This document shows positions 11,401 through 22,118 of a stretch of 64,000 nt of DNA, piece after piece (position 1 is the first letter of the stretch; the number at the start of each line of letters is the position of its first letter). The position numbers were made by a program, and so were the translations under genes. The notes under the pieces were generated by a model that saw only the letters and a list, made by a program, of their open reading frames with translations, had not been told where the DNA came from and searched no databases. Location of the stretch: assembly GCA_950097015.1 (NCBI GenBank), contig CATNEN010000011.1, positions 1,844,001-1,908,000 of the forward strand, read 5' to 3'. This stretch comes from Macrostomum hystrix (taxonomy: Eukaryota > Platyhelminthes > Macrostomidae).

Positions 11401-13333
11401 AAGTGAGATTGCGAAGGACGTTCACCAGGCAACTTCGATCCATCCTGATACGCCCCACGGACTGTGTGGCCCAGATCAGTGACCTAAGCCCTCGTGCCAG
11501 CAGCAGTAAATTCCGCTCCCATTGTTAGTAGCTAGTGTCTTGCCGCTCGGGCATTAGCGCTACCGCTAATCCACAAAATCCACAACCCCATTCTTGAAAT
11601 CTTAATCCTGAATCTCGTTCGATAATTAAAATCCCTAATAAATCCCTAAATCCCTGAAGGCTGCATACGGCTGTTCAGTCCATGGACTGGGGGGACGCCA
11701 CACCCACCCTCAATTACCCCAGCTAATGCTGGAATCTAGCTCGTATTTAACAGCTGGGTGAACAGCTGGGTGAACTGAAGCAATGCAGAGCTAAGTGTCT
11801 TGCTAAAGGACACAAATTGTTCCAGTGGAGTCGGGAATCGAACCCCCGACCTTCAAGTCGTGAGTCCGACGCTCTAACCACTAGGCTACAACCTCCTACA
11901 ACAGTATATATCAAGACTCCCTTAAACAAAAAATGGTCAAAATCCTCACCCTTAGGTAACTGGTACCGCCAACACTGATCCCATCCCGGTGAGACTGCTC
12001 AACGCAGCCGGATCCTCCACCAGCAGTCAGATTGCTCAGCAGGTCTCTGCCCTGCCCTGCCACTAGGGAGCAAGCCGGGCTTTGAAGGGCTTGTTGCTCA
12101 ACGCGATCTGTTGCCTCTGCCTCGAGTAATTCATCGTCGTCTTCCAGATCGATGACAACTGGCTGCTCTAAAGAAGGTTGGTTATCCGCAGCGACCCGAC
12201 TGACCGCGGTGGACATTGCGGCGGACAGCAATGGCGGAGAGTCGACGGACTCAACACCTTAAGATGGATGAGATAAATTGGTGTCATTTTGGATAATCAC
12301 TGAAGATTATCAATGAGGATTATAAACAATAATTATCACCTAGGATTATAATAAAAAATGTCACTTGAGATTATCATTGAGATTATTAGTGACGAATATC
12401 CCAGAGGATTGTCATCCTGGATTATCACAGGGGATTATCCATGAGGATTATAAGTAAGGATTATCACTGAGTTTTATCTATGAGAAATACCACTGAGAAT
12501 TATCACAGAGGGTTATCACTAAAGATTATGACTGAGGATTATCAGAGGATTATCCCTGGAGATTATCATCAAAGAAAATCATTGAGGATTATCATTAAGG
12601 ATAATAATTTAGGATTATCATCAAGGATAATCATTGAGGATTATCATTAGGGATAATAATTTAGGATTATCATCAAGGATAATCATTGAGGATTATCATT
12701 AAGGATAAGCATTGAAGATTATCACAGAAAAACATTGTCACTGATGCTTATCATTGAGGATTATCAATACCAAATATGATTGATTATAATCACTAAGGAT
12801 TATCAATGCCAAATATGATTGATAATAATCACTAAGGATTATCACCTCAACCCACCAGAAAAGAGTCGCTTCTCTCCTCCTGACTGGGGTCTTCCTTCAT
12901 CAACACAATCATTGCCATTAGCTCCGTCCTGATGCTGACGTTGCTGCCCGCTGAATGGCTTCGGCAACCCGTTATCGCCGCGTTCGTCAACCATAGAAGG
13001 CGTCAGCTCCATCTCCAGCTTCACCCCGAAGCTGGCGTGATTTGAAGTCGAAGAAATGTGCCGCCGTTTCACTGGCGGTTGCGGCGTCGCCTCTCTGGCG
13101 AAATTCTCCGCAGCCGCAGTCTGAGTCTGCAGCCGGCTTTGGAGTTCCGCGGCGCAGGGTCTCATTGCGGCGATGAGTTGGACATGCAAGTCCGCTGTCA
13201 GCCGCATAGCTCCCAGCAGTTCGTCCATGGACATGCTGTCAAGGAGCATGCCAGCGTTTAGCAGGGTGGATTCAAACAGTGTCAGCGGCGAGAACGGCAA
13301 CTGGCTAAACGATGCAGCGGCCACTGCCGCCAT
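8491..13333 (-). CDS. Paralogue A: unrecognised nuclear-type protein, 458 aa, six exons
   Basis: Exons are 12856-13333, 11950-12257, 10676-10743, 10483-10577, 10327-10412 and 8491-8832. Phases join exactly (1377 nt, 458 codons plus TAA). The N-terminus carries [20 protein letters not shown], which aligns with paralogue B (FSPLTMFECTISSATMLIDS). Next come an acidic stretch ([15 protein letters not shown]) and a conserved segment ([16 protein letters not shown]). A basic segment follows ([18 protein letters not shown]). The C-terminus has [20 protein letters not shown] then a Lys/Arg-rich RLDEAF helix. The acidic SSDEE plus 'aromatic LAW' tail recalls a family of invertebrate proteins related to vertebrate C14orf93, but this is a weak inference. 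Introns 1, 2 and 5 hold array R8, a SINE A, and array R7 with a retrotransposon fragment. DNA or RNA binding is plausible from its basic and acidic blocks but not shown. Confidence 0.75.
8870..9016. repeat. Minisatellite R7, left part (24 bp unit)
   Basis: About six copies of cagtgtcttctcccactcta plus cccc in intron 5 of paralogue A. The array is interrupted at 9017 by a retrotransposon fragment and resumes at 10140. Confidence 0.9.
9017..10139 (+). mobile_element. 5'-truncated non-LTR retrotransposon (RNase H and C-terminal CCHC)
   Basis: An uninterrupted frame ending at TAG 10045 encodes the C-terminal end of a Jockey/R1/I-type polyprotein. It has an RNase H domain with [23 protein letters not shown] and [12 protein letters not shown] (the acidic active-site residues are present), then a terminal zinc-knuckle-like [18 protein letters not shown]. 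Reverse transcriptase and endonuclease are missing, as expected for 5' truncation. The 3' end is a simple repeat of taagtcaagt. The fragment is antisense to its host gene, inside minisatellite R7, and flanked on both sides by gtcttctcccac (9005-9016 and 10140-10151). These could be a target-site duplication or simply array units. The open frame suggests a fairly recent insertion. Confidence 0.88.
10140..10310. repeat. Minisatellite R7, right part
   Basis: Continuation of the array with units such as ctctaccccaatctccccc and acactccacccagatccc. Copies here are more diverged than those left of the retrotransposon. Confidence 0.8.
10744..11650. other. Intron 2 of paralogue A, AT-rich
   Basis: No coding exon was found between exon 3 (10676-10743) and exon 2 (11950-12257). 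It contains AT-rich sequence, loosely repeated 'tgaagtcc' words around 11280-11350, and then a SINE A. Confidence 0.5.
11655..11897 (-). mobile_element. SINE A, nearly full-length copy
   Basis: Read on the minus strand, it begins with a tRNA-like head: tagcctagtggttagagc is an A-box and gggttcgattcccgac a B-box. A central gtgtcttgctaaaggacaca-type motif follows (read on the plus strand of this copy), then a tail with cagtccatggactgg. The central motif resembles the conserved 'cttgctcaaggacac' core seen in many invertebrate SINEs. It lies in intron 2 of paralogue A. Confidence 0.88.
12262..12848. repeat. Minisatellite R8 (~13-24 bp unit)
   Basis: Degenerate tandem units of ggattatcattaaggataat and related words fill intron 1 of paralogue A and run up to within about 8 bp of the exon 1 donor. 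Confidence 0.85.
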
Positions 13334-13469
13334 TGCGCTTTAGTTGTTTTCAAACTCGATTAGAAATGAAAATGACTACTTCACTAGTTGCTTTTATTCC
13401 TTGCGACTGAAATTGTAAGAACATTGTAAGTAACGGTTCTAATAATACGTGCGTCAACGGCGATTCAAG

Positions 13470-13496
13470 CTTCAATTCCTACTGTGATTCTACGTA
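13470..13496. repeat. Orphan R9 unit left of the mariner element
   Basis: The words ttcaattcctactgtgattc match the 24 bp unit of array R9 on the far side of the mariner element. This indicates that the element landed inside or beside the array. Confidence 0.75.
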
Positions 13497-15291
13497 GGGT
13501 GTCCCAGAAATAGCGGGAAAAAATCGAGGCACAGGCAAACTGGTGAAACATAGTTTATTGAAACTCACGTCACTGATGAATAAACATTCAGCAGTTCTAA
13601 CGCTTTTTTAATCAAGTAAACATGTCAATTCATTAAAAAGTTATGGCTAAAATTAGAACAAGGGGTAAGGGTTAGAGTTACACCAAATCAAGGCCAGCGG
13701 AATCGGTCACGCAGCATCGCCATCGCCGTCGACTGAAGACTTTTCGACGAAGTCCCCACTTAGCTCGCAGCACTTAGTCCATCGCGTGAGAAGCGCATTG
13801 ATGGCATCTGCATAAGCTCGACGCGGAATTTCGTGCAGCAGAACCCGCCTGACTTCTCATTCCAAGTTGTCGCGATGGTCGAAGATGCTTAAAGAAACCC
13901 CGCAGGTGCTTCTTTAACTGAGGGAAAATTGCGTAGTCGCAAGGAGCCAAGTCTGGTGAGTAGGGCAGGTGCGCAAGCAGATCAAGTTCGTTGAGTTCTT
14001 TGATACGATCAAGCGTTTTCTTGGCCGTGCGAGGTCGAGCGTTGCCGTGCAACAGGAGGTGAGGCTTCATCGCAGTCTTGCACTTGTTGCGGATGTCTGA
14101 TTTCAGCTTAGTCAGCGTCTCCGTGTACCGGTCCGAGTTAATCGTGCTGTTAAGCTCAAGGAAGTCGATGGTCTGGGGACCTTTTTGATCGAAGAAAAGG
14201 GTCAACATGATCTTCTTGCAGTGCTGGTCTCGCTTTGCCTTCACAGGTGGATCTGAACCCTTCAACGCCCACGCCTTGCTTTCCTGCTTGGTCTCAGGGT
14301 CAAAGTGTGGTATCCAGGTTTCATCGCCGGTCACCAGATAGGGTCGGAAACTCCCATCCACAACATCACGCACCAGCTCAAGATTCTCCCTGCAGGACTT
14401 CATTCTTACAGTTTTTATTTCTTCTGTCAACAAACGGGGCACCCATCTCGCCGTCAGTTTCACAATACCAAGATCCACAGACAAGATCCGATGAATTGAA
14501 GTTTTTGGACTTTCCAGTCGATCCGCCAACTCTTTTGCAGTCAAACGGGGATTTGCCTGTACGATTTCCTTCACCCTTCCTTCACCATCAGTGCCTTTGT
14601 TGATGGAGAGATCGGACGGCCAAGGTTGGCTGTGTCATCGGCAACGTCTGTTCGCCCATGACTGAACTCTTCAAGCCAGCGATAGACAGCACTCATCAAG
14701 ATGGCACTCACTCGGTGGATTTCAGTCAGCTGGCTTACAATTTCACTGCCTCGCTTGCCCAATTTCCATTGAGAGTACACGAACTGGCGCTGACCTTCTT
14801 TGGACGAAACGCTAAGCATTGAACGATTGAACAAGGGAAAATGAAAAAAAATCCAAACTCAACAGCGGCGTCCTGTCGAGGCGCACAAAATGTCGATATT
14901 CGCGATGTCTCGAGCTTGCTGACGTTGGTGCCACGGGTATTTCTTGCGTCAGCTTCTGCTTCTTTTGATTCTGGTGCTCACGCTTCTCTGCTCGTCTGTT
15001 GCCTTTTTCTGCTTCTGTTCACTGATGCTTCTGCTCATTTTCTTCTGTCGCAAAAATTTTGTCTCAGGACAAACTTAGGTTGGGGCCTTGACTTGGTGAA
15101 ACTCTACCCCTTACCCCTTGTTCTAATTTTAGTTATAACTTTTTAATGAATTGAAATATTTACTTGATTCAAAAAGCCTTTGAACTGCTGAATGTTTATT
15201 TATCAGTGACCTGAGTTTCAATAAAATATGTTTCACCAGTTTGCCTGTGCATCGATTTTTCCAGCTACGAGTATTTCTGGGACACCTCTCG
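13497..15291 (-). mobile_element. Mariner-like DNA transposon with ~200 bp inverted repeats, dead
   Basis: The ends at 13497-13695 and about 15084-15291 are inverted copies of each other (ggtgtcccagaaata..., caggcaaactggtgaaaca..., then a conserved aacaaggggtaagg), with a few differences. TA dinucleotides flank both ends (13495-13496, 15292-15293), fitting a mariner target duplication. The ~200 bp terminal repeats are long for mariner. The interior holds a broken transposase. The element lies between the tandem paralogues A and B and interrupts minisatellite R9. Confidence 0.9.
13705..14834 (-). pseudogene. Mariner transposase pseudogene
   Basis: The N-terminal helix-turn-helix part (14834 to about 14571) and the catalytic part (14574-13774) are in different frames. 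The junction shows a small duplicated gtgaaggaagg-like stretch. VTGDETWI supplies the first catalytic Asp and SPDLAPCDY the third. The second, normally in an HDNARP motif, reads HGNARP, so an Asp is replaced by Gly. A further frameshift near 13860 separates the end motif SGDFVEKSS (about 13725-13750). At least two frameshifts and a lost catalytic residue make it inactive. Confidence 0.9.
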
Positions 15292-15293
15292 TA

Positions 15294-15780
15294 GTTCCGA
15301 TTCCTACTGCGATTCTAGTTCCGATTCCTACTGCGATTCTAGTTCCGATTCCTACTGCGATTCTAGTTCCGATTCCTACTGCGATTCTAGTTCCGATTCC
15401 TACTGCGATTCTAGTTCCGATTCCTACTGCGATTCTAGTTCCGATTCCTACTGCGATTCTAGTTCCGATTCCTACTGCGATTCTAGTTCCGATTCCTACT
15501 GCGATTCTAGTTCCGATTCCTACTGCGATTCTAGTTCCGATTCCTACTGCGATTCTAGTTCCGATTCCTACTGCGATTCTAGTTCCGATTCCTACTGCGA
15601 TTCTAGCTTCGATTCCTACTGCGATTCTAGTTCCGATTCCTACTGCGATTCTAGTTCCGATTCCTACTGCGATTCTAGCTTCGATTCCTACTGCATCTCT
15701 AGCTTCGATTCCAACAGATTTTTGCTTCGATTCCTACTGCGATTTTAGCTTCGATTCCATATTCGATCCGATTGCAATTC
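15294..15780. repeat. Minisatellite R9 (24 bp unit)
   Basis: About 18 nearly identical copies of ttccgattcctactgcgatt plus ctag, starting at the right edge of the mariner element. The last four or five copies diverge. The 185-residue IPTAILVP frame is a repeat artefact. Confidence 0.95.
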
Positions 15781-16085
15781 GATAACTGGTAGCTAATTAT
15801 GTTTATTTTCATTTAGTTGAACATTTTGTTGCTTTCATGACATCAAATTAGGATTTTTACCTCAAAAGTTCAAAACACAGTTATAAAATTATTAGAAAAA
15901 TATACAAGAACAGGTAACTACAAAACTGAAGCAGAGTGGACAGAAGTGTTTATTGCAGCTTTGTAGCAAAAACAAATGAAAATATTTGATAAGCGAGTAC
16001 ATAAATGAGACATGAATTTAGATCAGCTGGTAATTATTAAGAACAAAGAATTATGATTTAAACTATTCTTACAACATTTACAACA
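15781..16085. other. AT-rich spacer
   Basis: No gene is visible. It is intergenic DNA between array R9 and array R10, downstream of paralogue B. Confidence 0.4.
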
Positions 16086-16087
16086 AA

Positions 16088-16325
16088 AAGATCCCAATAC
16101 GACTTAAGATCCCCATAGGACTCTAGATCCCAATAGGACTCAAGATCCCAATAGGACTCAAGATCCCGATAGGACTCAGGATCCCAATAGGCCTCAAGTT
16201 TCCAATAGGACTCAAGATCCCAATAGGACTCAAGATCCCGATAGGACTCAAGATCCCAATAGGACTCAAGATCCCGATAGGACTCAGGATCCCAATAGGC
16301 CTCAAGTTTCCAATAGGACTCAAGC
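16088..16325. repeat. Minisatellite R10 (18 bp unit)
   Basis: About 13 copies of caagatcccaataggact, about 100 bp beyond the stop codon of paralogue B. The unit is shared with array R13 at 19795-20335. Confidence 0.93.
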
Positions 16326-16427
16326 TTAGAAATTGGGCTTAAAAAACAGAACGAATGATATTGCACACGAACAAGTTCCAATATTAGCCACTCGAACATA
16401 GAGCAGTTAAAAATGACCTACTGTTGC

Positions 16428-19400
16428 TCAGCTGGTTAAACCTGTTTGCTCAGGCTGTTTAACTGCCCATCTCTGATTATCTGCAATAGCAGTGGGAGCA
16501 GGTCTGCTAGAGAACACAACAGGTTCTCTACGAGGCATCGCTTCCACTTGACCCGTCTCGACAGCCGTCGCTGACGCAGCAGCTTCATCCAGACGATTCT
16601 TCAGCTGACGAAGCTCTTCAGTCTCCCAAGCCAGGGTTCGAACTCTGAAATACGTCTGTTGCTGCTGCTGCTCATCGGATACAACTCCCTCACTTTCGGC
16701 GTTAACTTCATCGTCGGAACTAGTGTAGTCGCGGTTGAGAACGGCTGATTCGATTTTCAATCGGGTAGCATTGTCCAGCTGGGATTTGATTGATTCATAG
16801 GCCCGTTGACGACGGTTGAGCTTCTGCAGGATGGGATATTCTAGTGTGACAATCAATTGCAATTATGGGATATTCTAGTGTGACAATCAATCACAACTAT
16901 GGGATATTCTAGTTTGACAATCAATCACAAATATGACAATGAGATGACTGAGGTTACATAAGAATGGTGTGGGGTATTAGAATGGTGTGGGGTATTAGAA
17001 TGGGTGTGGGGTATTAGAATGAGTGTGGGGTATTAGAATGGGTGTGGGGTATTAGAATGGTGTGGGGTATTAGAATGAATGTGGGGTATTAGAATGGGTG
17101 AGGGGTATTAGAATGGTGTGGGGTATTAAAATGGGTGTGGGGTATTAGAATGGGTGAGGGGTATTAGAATGGGTGTGGGGTATTAGAATGGGCGTGGGGT
17201 ATTAGAATGAGTGTGGGGTATTAGAATGGGTGTGGGGTATTAGAATGGTGTGGGGTATTAGAATGGGTGTGGGGTATTAGAATGAGTGTGGGGTATTAGA
17301 ATGGGCGTGGGGTATTAGAATGAGTGTGGGGTATTAGAATGAGTGTGGGGTATTAGAATGGTGTGGGGTATTAGAATGGGCGTGGGGTATTAGAATGGGT
17401 GTGGGGTATTAGAATGGGCGTGGGGTATTAGAATGAGTGTGGGGTATTAGAATGGGTGTGGGGTATTAGAATGGTGTGGGGTATTAGAATGGGTGTGGGG
17501 TATTAGAATGGTGTGGGGTATTAGAATGGGTGTGGGGTATTAGAATGAGTGTGGGGTATTAGAATGGGTGTGGGGTATTAGAATGGTGTGGGGTATTAGA
17601 ATGGGTGTGGGGTATTAGAATGGGTGAGGGGTATTAGAATGGTGTGGGGTATTAAAATGGGTGTGGGGTATTAGAATGGATGAGGGGTATTAGAATGGGT
17701 GTGGGGTATTAGAATGGGTGTGGGGTATTAGAATGAGTGTGGGGTATTAGAATGGGTGTGGGGTATTAGAATGGTGTGGGGTATTAGAATGAATGTGGGG
17801 TATTAGAATGGTGTGGGGTATTAGAATGGGTGTGGGGTATTAGAATGGGTGTGGGGTATTAGAATGGGTGTGGGGTATTAGAATGGTGTGGGGTATTAGA
17901 ATGGTGTGGGGTATTAGAATGGGTGTGGGGTATTAGAATGGGCGTGGGATATTTGCTGTTTGGGCAGCACTCACGGACTGCAGTCTAATCAGAGCAGAAA
18001 CTTTGCCCTTCTGTCGCTGCTCCTTGTAATTGCGCTTTAAAAACTGATTGTACCAATTGTGAAAGTATTTGTTAGCTGCGCCTGAAAGATTTTGCGTTTT
18101 TTATTTGCTGGGTTTGAAAATAGGGCTTTGAAATAGGATTTTGTGAGCTAAAATAGTGCCGACAATCTGATATATCCATGCATGGCCATTCACAATAGTT
18201 TCTGTTAAATTGTAACTATTGTGCAGGGAATTGTAACTATTGTGCAGGGAGAGGAAGGACGATAATGGGCGATGATGTCAAACTATGGGAGATGAAGGGA
18301 GAGGGAAGAATGTTAAAGAAAGTGATAAGAAATGAAAGGAGAAGAAATGAAGGGAGATGAAATGAGGGGAGAGAAAATGAAGATAGAGGAAATGAGGGGA
18401 GAAGAAATGAAGGGAGAGGAAATGAAGGGAGGGGAAATGAGGGGAAAGGAAATGAAGGCAAAGGAAGGTTGAGGAAGGGAGAAGTAGGGAGAGGAAGGGA
18501 GAAGAAGGGAGAGGAAGGGAGAAGAAGGGAGAGGAAGGGAGAGGAAGGGAGAAGTAGGGAGCGGAAGGGAAAGGAAGGGAGAAGTAGGGAGATCAATGAA
18601 GATGAAAGGAAGAGAGACTAAGGGAGAGGAAAGGAAGGTAAGGAAAGTATTTATCGCGCAGAGCATAGCAGGCCAGACAAGCGCAAGCAGCAGCAATGTA
18701 ACACACGGCTTACTAAGCACAAATGCTTGTGCCGATCCAGGGTGTGAATTAGCCTGTTCTGCATTCGCTGCTTCTTGGCGCATGGCTTTAGTGTCCATGT
18801 GTAGTAGTTTTGCATGTAAGTGTTGCTGGCCTCTAGAATTATTCGGTTCAATTCAGAAAATAGCCTATTGTTTGCATACTTTTAATTACCATTGTGATTG
18901 CATTGAAACAAGTCAATAATTTTGTGAATTGCTAAATACAAAATTTAACGCGCAAGTCAAACATTGAAATCTCTCAAACTTTTTAATACGACCGAATAAT
19001 TCTAATTCCAGAACCTAGGAATCTCAATCCTAGAATAGTAAAATCCTGCTTATACAACCTAGAAATCCCAATCCTAGAACCAAGAAATCTCTATAGTAGA
19101 ACCTAGGAATCCCAATCCTAGAACCAAGGAATCCCAATCCTAGAACAAAGGAATCTCAATCCTAGAAGCAAGTAATCCCAATCTTAGAAACAAGGAATCC
19201 CAATCCTAGAATCAAGGAATCCCAATCCTAGAATCAAGGAATCCCAATCCTAGAATCAAGGAATCCCAATCCTAGAATCAAGGAATCCCAATCCTAGAAT
19301 CAAGGAATCCCAATCCTAGAATCAAGGAATCCCAATCCTAGAACCAAGGAATCCCAATCTTAGAACCAAGGAATCCCTATCGCAGAACCTGGGTGTCCTA

Positions 19401-22118
19401 ATCCTAGAACCTAGAAAATTAGAAATCCCAATCCTAGAATCAAGGAATCCCAATCCTAGAACCAAGGAATCCAAATCTTAGAACCTAGAAATCCCAATCC
19501 AAGAACCAAGGAATCCCTATCGTAGAACCTGGGAGTCCTAATCCTAGAACCAAGGAATCACAATCCTAAAAGCAAAACCCAAATAATTGAGAGGCCACTC
19601 ACAATTGCTACGCTGCGCATTTTGGTCATCGTGGCGTTGAGTTTTATCTGGCCCTCAGCCCTCTTAGCTGACGGCTTTAAATTGCAGCGGAACCATCTCG
19701 CCACGTAGGCGCCAGCCATATCTGCAATCGCGGGACAGATTAAAGAAATAGCTTTATTACCCTCGGATCTTATCAGACTAACTCGCACGATATGACTCTA
19801 AATCAAGACCTTAAACTGGGTCAAGATCCCAATATGACTCAAGATCACAATAGGACTCAAGATCCCAATGTGAATCAAGATCCCAATGTGAAACAAGATC
19901 CTGATACGACTCAAAATCCCAATAGGACTCAAGATCCCTATAGAACTCTAAATCCCAATATGACTCAAGATCCCAATATGACTCAAGATCCTAACAAGAC
20001 TTAAGATCCCCATATAACTCACCATCCCAATATGATTCAAGATCCCAATATGACTCAAGATCCTAACAAGACTTAAGATCCCAATATGACTCACCATCTC
20101 AATATGATTCAAGATCCCAATATGACTCAAGATCCCAATATGACTCAAGATCCTAATATGACTCACCATCTCAATATGATTCAAGTTCCCAATATGACTC
20201 AAGATCCCAATATGACTCACCATCTCAATATGATTCAAGATCCCAATATGACTCAAGATCCCAATATGACTCACCATCTCAATATGATTAAAGATCCCAA
20301 TATGACTCAAGATCCCAATATAGAAAAAAATCATTTCGCTAATTAGTTAATTAAATGTCATATTATTGAGTGTATATGCGGTCAAAATCATCGCAATGGT
20401 CATTCAAACATCACAATACTGACTTGTTTACAAACAGTAATCCCTTTTAAGTTTGCTTGCTTATGAAATTTATGTATTTACCAATGGCCTTGCAATGCGG
20501 AACAATCAGATTTGTCAAATAAATATTATTTTTACATAAATCATATGTGCAAATTATGTTCAGACAATGTGGTCAAAAGATATATAAAACTTTTATTCAC
20601 AGACACATTTCTGTATATTCTAATACTCCTATAAAAAAGCCTCATTAATGTTGAGCACAGCTGTTCAGTCCGTGGATTGGAGAGGTCGCGCCAACTACCC
20701 AAAATGTCTACCCCCCCACTCAGCTGATACTGGAACCCAGTTGGTTGGACTCGAAGATTCTAATTGTATCCCCTACACTTTGAGATTCGAACTCACGACC
20801 TCCAATGTCAGGACTCAGAAGTTCCTAAACTTCTTCATTATTTATATATTATTAAACCAATACGGATTCGCCATAGGTTTACACACAGCACTGTTAGTTG
20901 GCCTTGTCAACAGGGTCTTCGACAAGAAATCGCTGAATATCTCGACGATGCTGACACTGGACGGCTTTGAAAGTTCAGTTCAAAAATTAAATAGGCAATC
21001 ATTTAAAAGAATTTTCTCACTATGCCAAGCCGCCATGTTGCCAGGCCTCTGTCTGTGTAAAGACAGCGCCTTTTCGATCACCCGGCCGGCCGCTTGCACA
21101 TTGACACCCGTAGAATAGGACAAATTGAAATCGAAAATCTCAGCTCCGCATTCAATCTTCAATAGGCGATAGGCTTTGCGCAGTGTGGCCTTCCATTCGT
21201 TTGACAATTCCGATTGGCTCTCGGCCTCAGCAGCGCCAGAACCTGGCATCACCAATCTGGGCATCTTGGCAGGACTAGGCGCCACAGACTGCAAGCTACT
21301 GTTAGTAGTATTATTATCAAACAGATCGGCTTCAACTAGGATGCAATCGTCTTCTTCGTCTCCTAGCAACATCTCGTCTGGCAGAATTGGCTTCGGGCTG
21401 CGTTTGCTTGACACGGCCGCCGCCGCTGCCAAAGTTGTTGAAAACGACTTTGAAGAGGCCGCTTGCGGTGGCGGACACTGACCATAGGAGAAGGGACAGG
21501 GTAAAATAGAAATTTCAGCCAAAGAAAACTATTAGGAGGTTGAGTGGCAGAGCAGTCTAAGGCGTCCCTGAGCTCGATTCCGCGGCGAGGCCACATTTAT
21601 TTAGAGTGTGCAATTAAGCCTCCAAGGCGCAGTGAGAGTGTACACTGCCTGACGATGAGAAAGTCAAAGGGCAGATGTTCACACCTGTGTGCGTGTGTGC
21701 TCAGGATTCAGTGGAACGGGCAGAATTGCTCCACGCTGGCTGTGGGTCTAGTGTCACCAAATGTTGTGTCATTGCCCAGTGCTCTCCTGCAATTACAAAA
21801 TCTAATTTTGTTTGTTCAAAACCCAATCACTAATAAACAATACTAGATATTATATGAAATAATTATAAAGCTTACCAAACTATGCTCATCAGCTACATTA
21901 GCCAATCGTTGCACAGTGGGATCTAGGACCTCCAATAGGTGGCCATGTAGTTGGGCAACAATTTTAAATGCCATTAACAGATCCCTGACAGCCATGCTGT
22001 CAATCAGCATGGTGGCACTAGAGATTGTGCATTCAAACATTGTCAGAGGTGAAAAGGTTGCACTAGAGCCTGCTTGGGAGTGCATTTGTGGCATGTAGGA
22101 AGTACTAGCACTAGACAT
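16428..22118 (-). CDS. Paralogue B: unrecognised nuclear-type protein, 477 aa, six exons
   Basis: Exons are 21876-22118, 21021-21477, 19603-19721, 18714-18825, 17975-18081 and 16428-16823. Phases join exactly (1434 nt; 477 codons plus TGA). It aligns with paralogue A along its length: FSPLTMFECTISSATMLIDS near the N-terminus, an acidic DEEDDCILVEADL, RKAYRLLKIECGAEIFDF, LSAANKYFHNWYNQFLKRNY, a final exon starting KLNRRQRAYES, and the tail TSSDDE ... FRVRTLAWETEELRQLKNRL. The last two exons share boundaries with paralogue A. A polyGln run (QQQQQ) lies before FRVRTLAW. Introns carry array R11, a GA-rich tract, R12, R13 and SINE copies. Function is unknown; the alternating basic and acidic blocks suggest a nuclear protein, and a link to C14orf93-like proteins is tentative. 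Exon 4 is supported mainly by phase and splice sites. Confidence 0.75.
16965..17950. repeat. Minisatellite R11 (18-19 bp unit), G-rich
   Basis: More than 50 copies of ggggtattagaatgggtgt and one-base variants in the last intron of paralogue B, ending about 25 bp from exon 5. The GGG and GGGG runs give G-quadruplex potential on the plus strand, antisense to the transcript. Confidence 0.96.
18240..18650. repeat. GA-rich degenerate array
   Basis: Repeated gaggaagggaga and gatgaaatgaggggaga words form an almost pure purine plus strand in intron 4 of paralogue B. The Ser/Pro/Phe-rich minus-strand frames are artefacts. Confidence 0.85.
19005..19575. repeat. Minisatellite R12 (22 bp unit)
   Basis: About 25 copies of aatcccaatcctagaatcaa plus gg. 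The central copies are identical and both flanks are diverged. It lies in intron 3 of paralogue B, ending about 30 bp from exon 3. Confidence 0.95.
19795..20335. repeat. Minisatellite R13 (18 bp unit, kin of R10)
   Basis: About 30 copies of caagatcccaatatgact, with higher-order triplets that include caccatctcaatatgatt. It lies in intron 2 of paralogue B. The same unit makes R10, 3.5 kb away beyond the gene's 3' end. Confidence 0.95.
20650..20820 (-). mobile_element. Diverged SINE A copy
   Basis: It has cagctgttcagtccgtgg, then cagctgatactggaacc and a degenerate tRNA-like head (gagattcgaactcacgacct). The central part is shortened. It lies in intron 2 of paralogue B. Confidence 0.65.
20860..20975 (+). 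other. Copy of an unnamed dispersed repeat
   Basis: Shares attcgccata, gtttacacacagca, gttagttggccttgtcaaca and cgctgaatatctcgacgatg with the reverse complement of about 49825-49935. It is not part of SINE A or SINE B. It lies directly beside exon 2 of paralogue B. Confidence 0.65.
21540..21800 (+). mobile_element. SINE B copy, head damaged
   Basis: Forward SINE B in intron 1 of paralogue B. It has gttgagtggcagagcagtct, gattccgcggcgaggccaca, a gtgtacactgcctgacgatg segment, and a tail around gctgtgggtctagtgtcacc. Confidence 0.82.

Noticed and set aside
11826-11897. tRNA gene calls at SINE heads (also near 28620, 28745, 35110 and 57050)
   Set aside because: A- and B-boxes are present but stems are imperfect and the sequence continues into SINE bodies repeated elsewhere.
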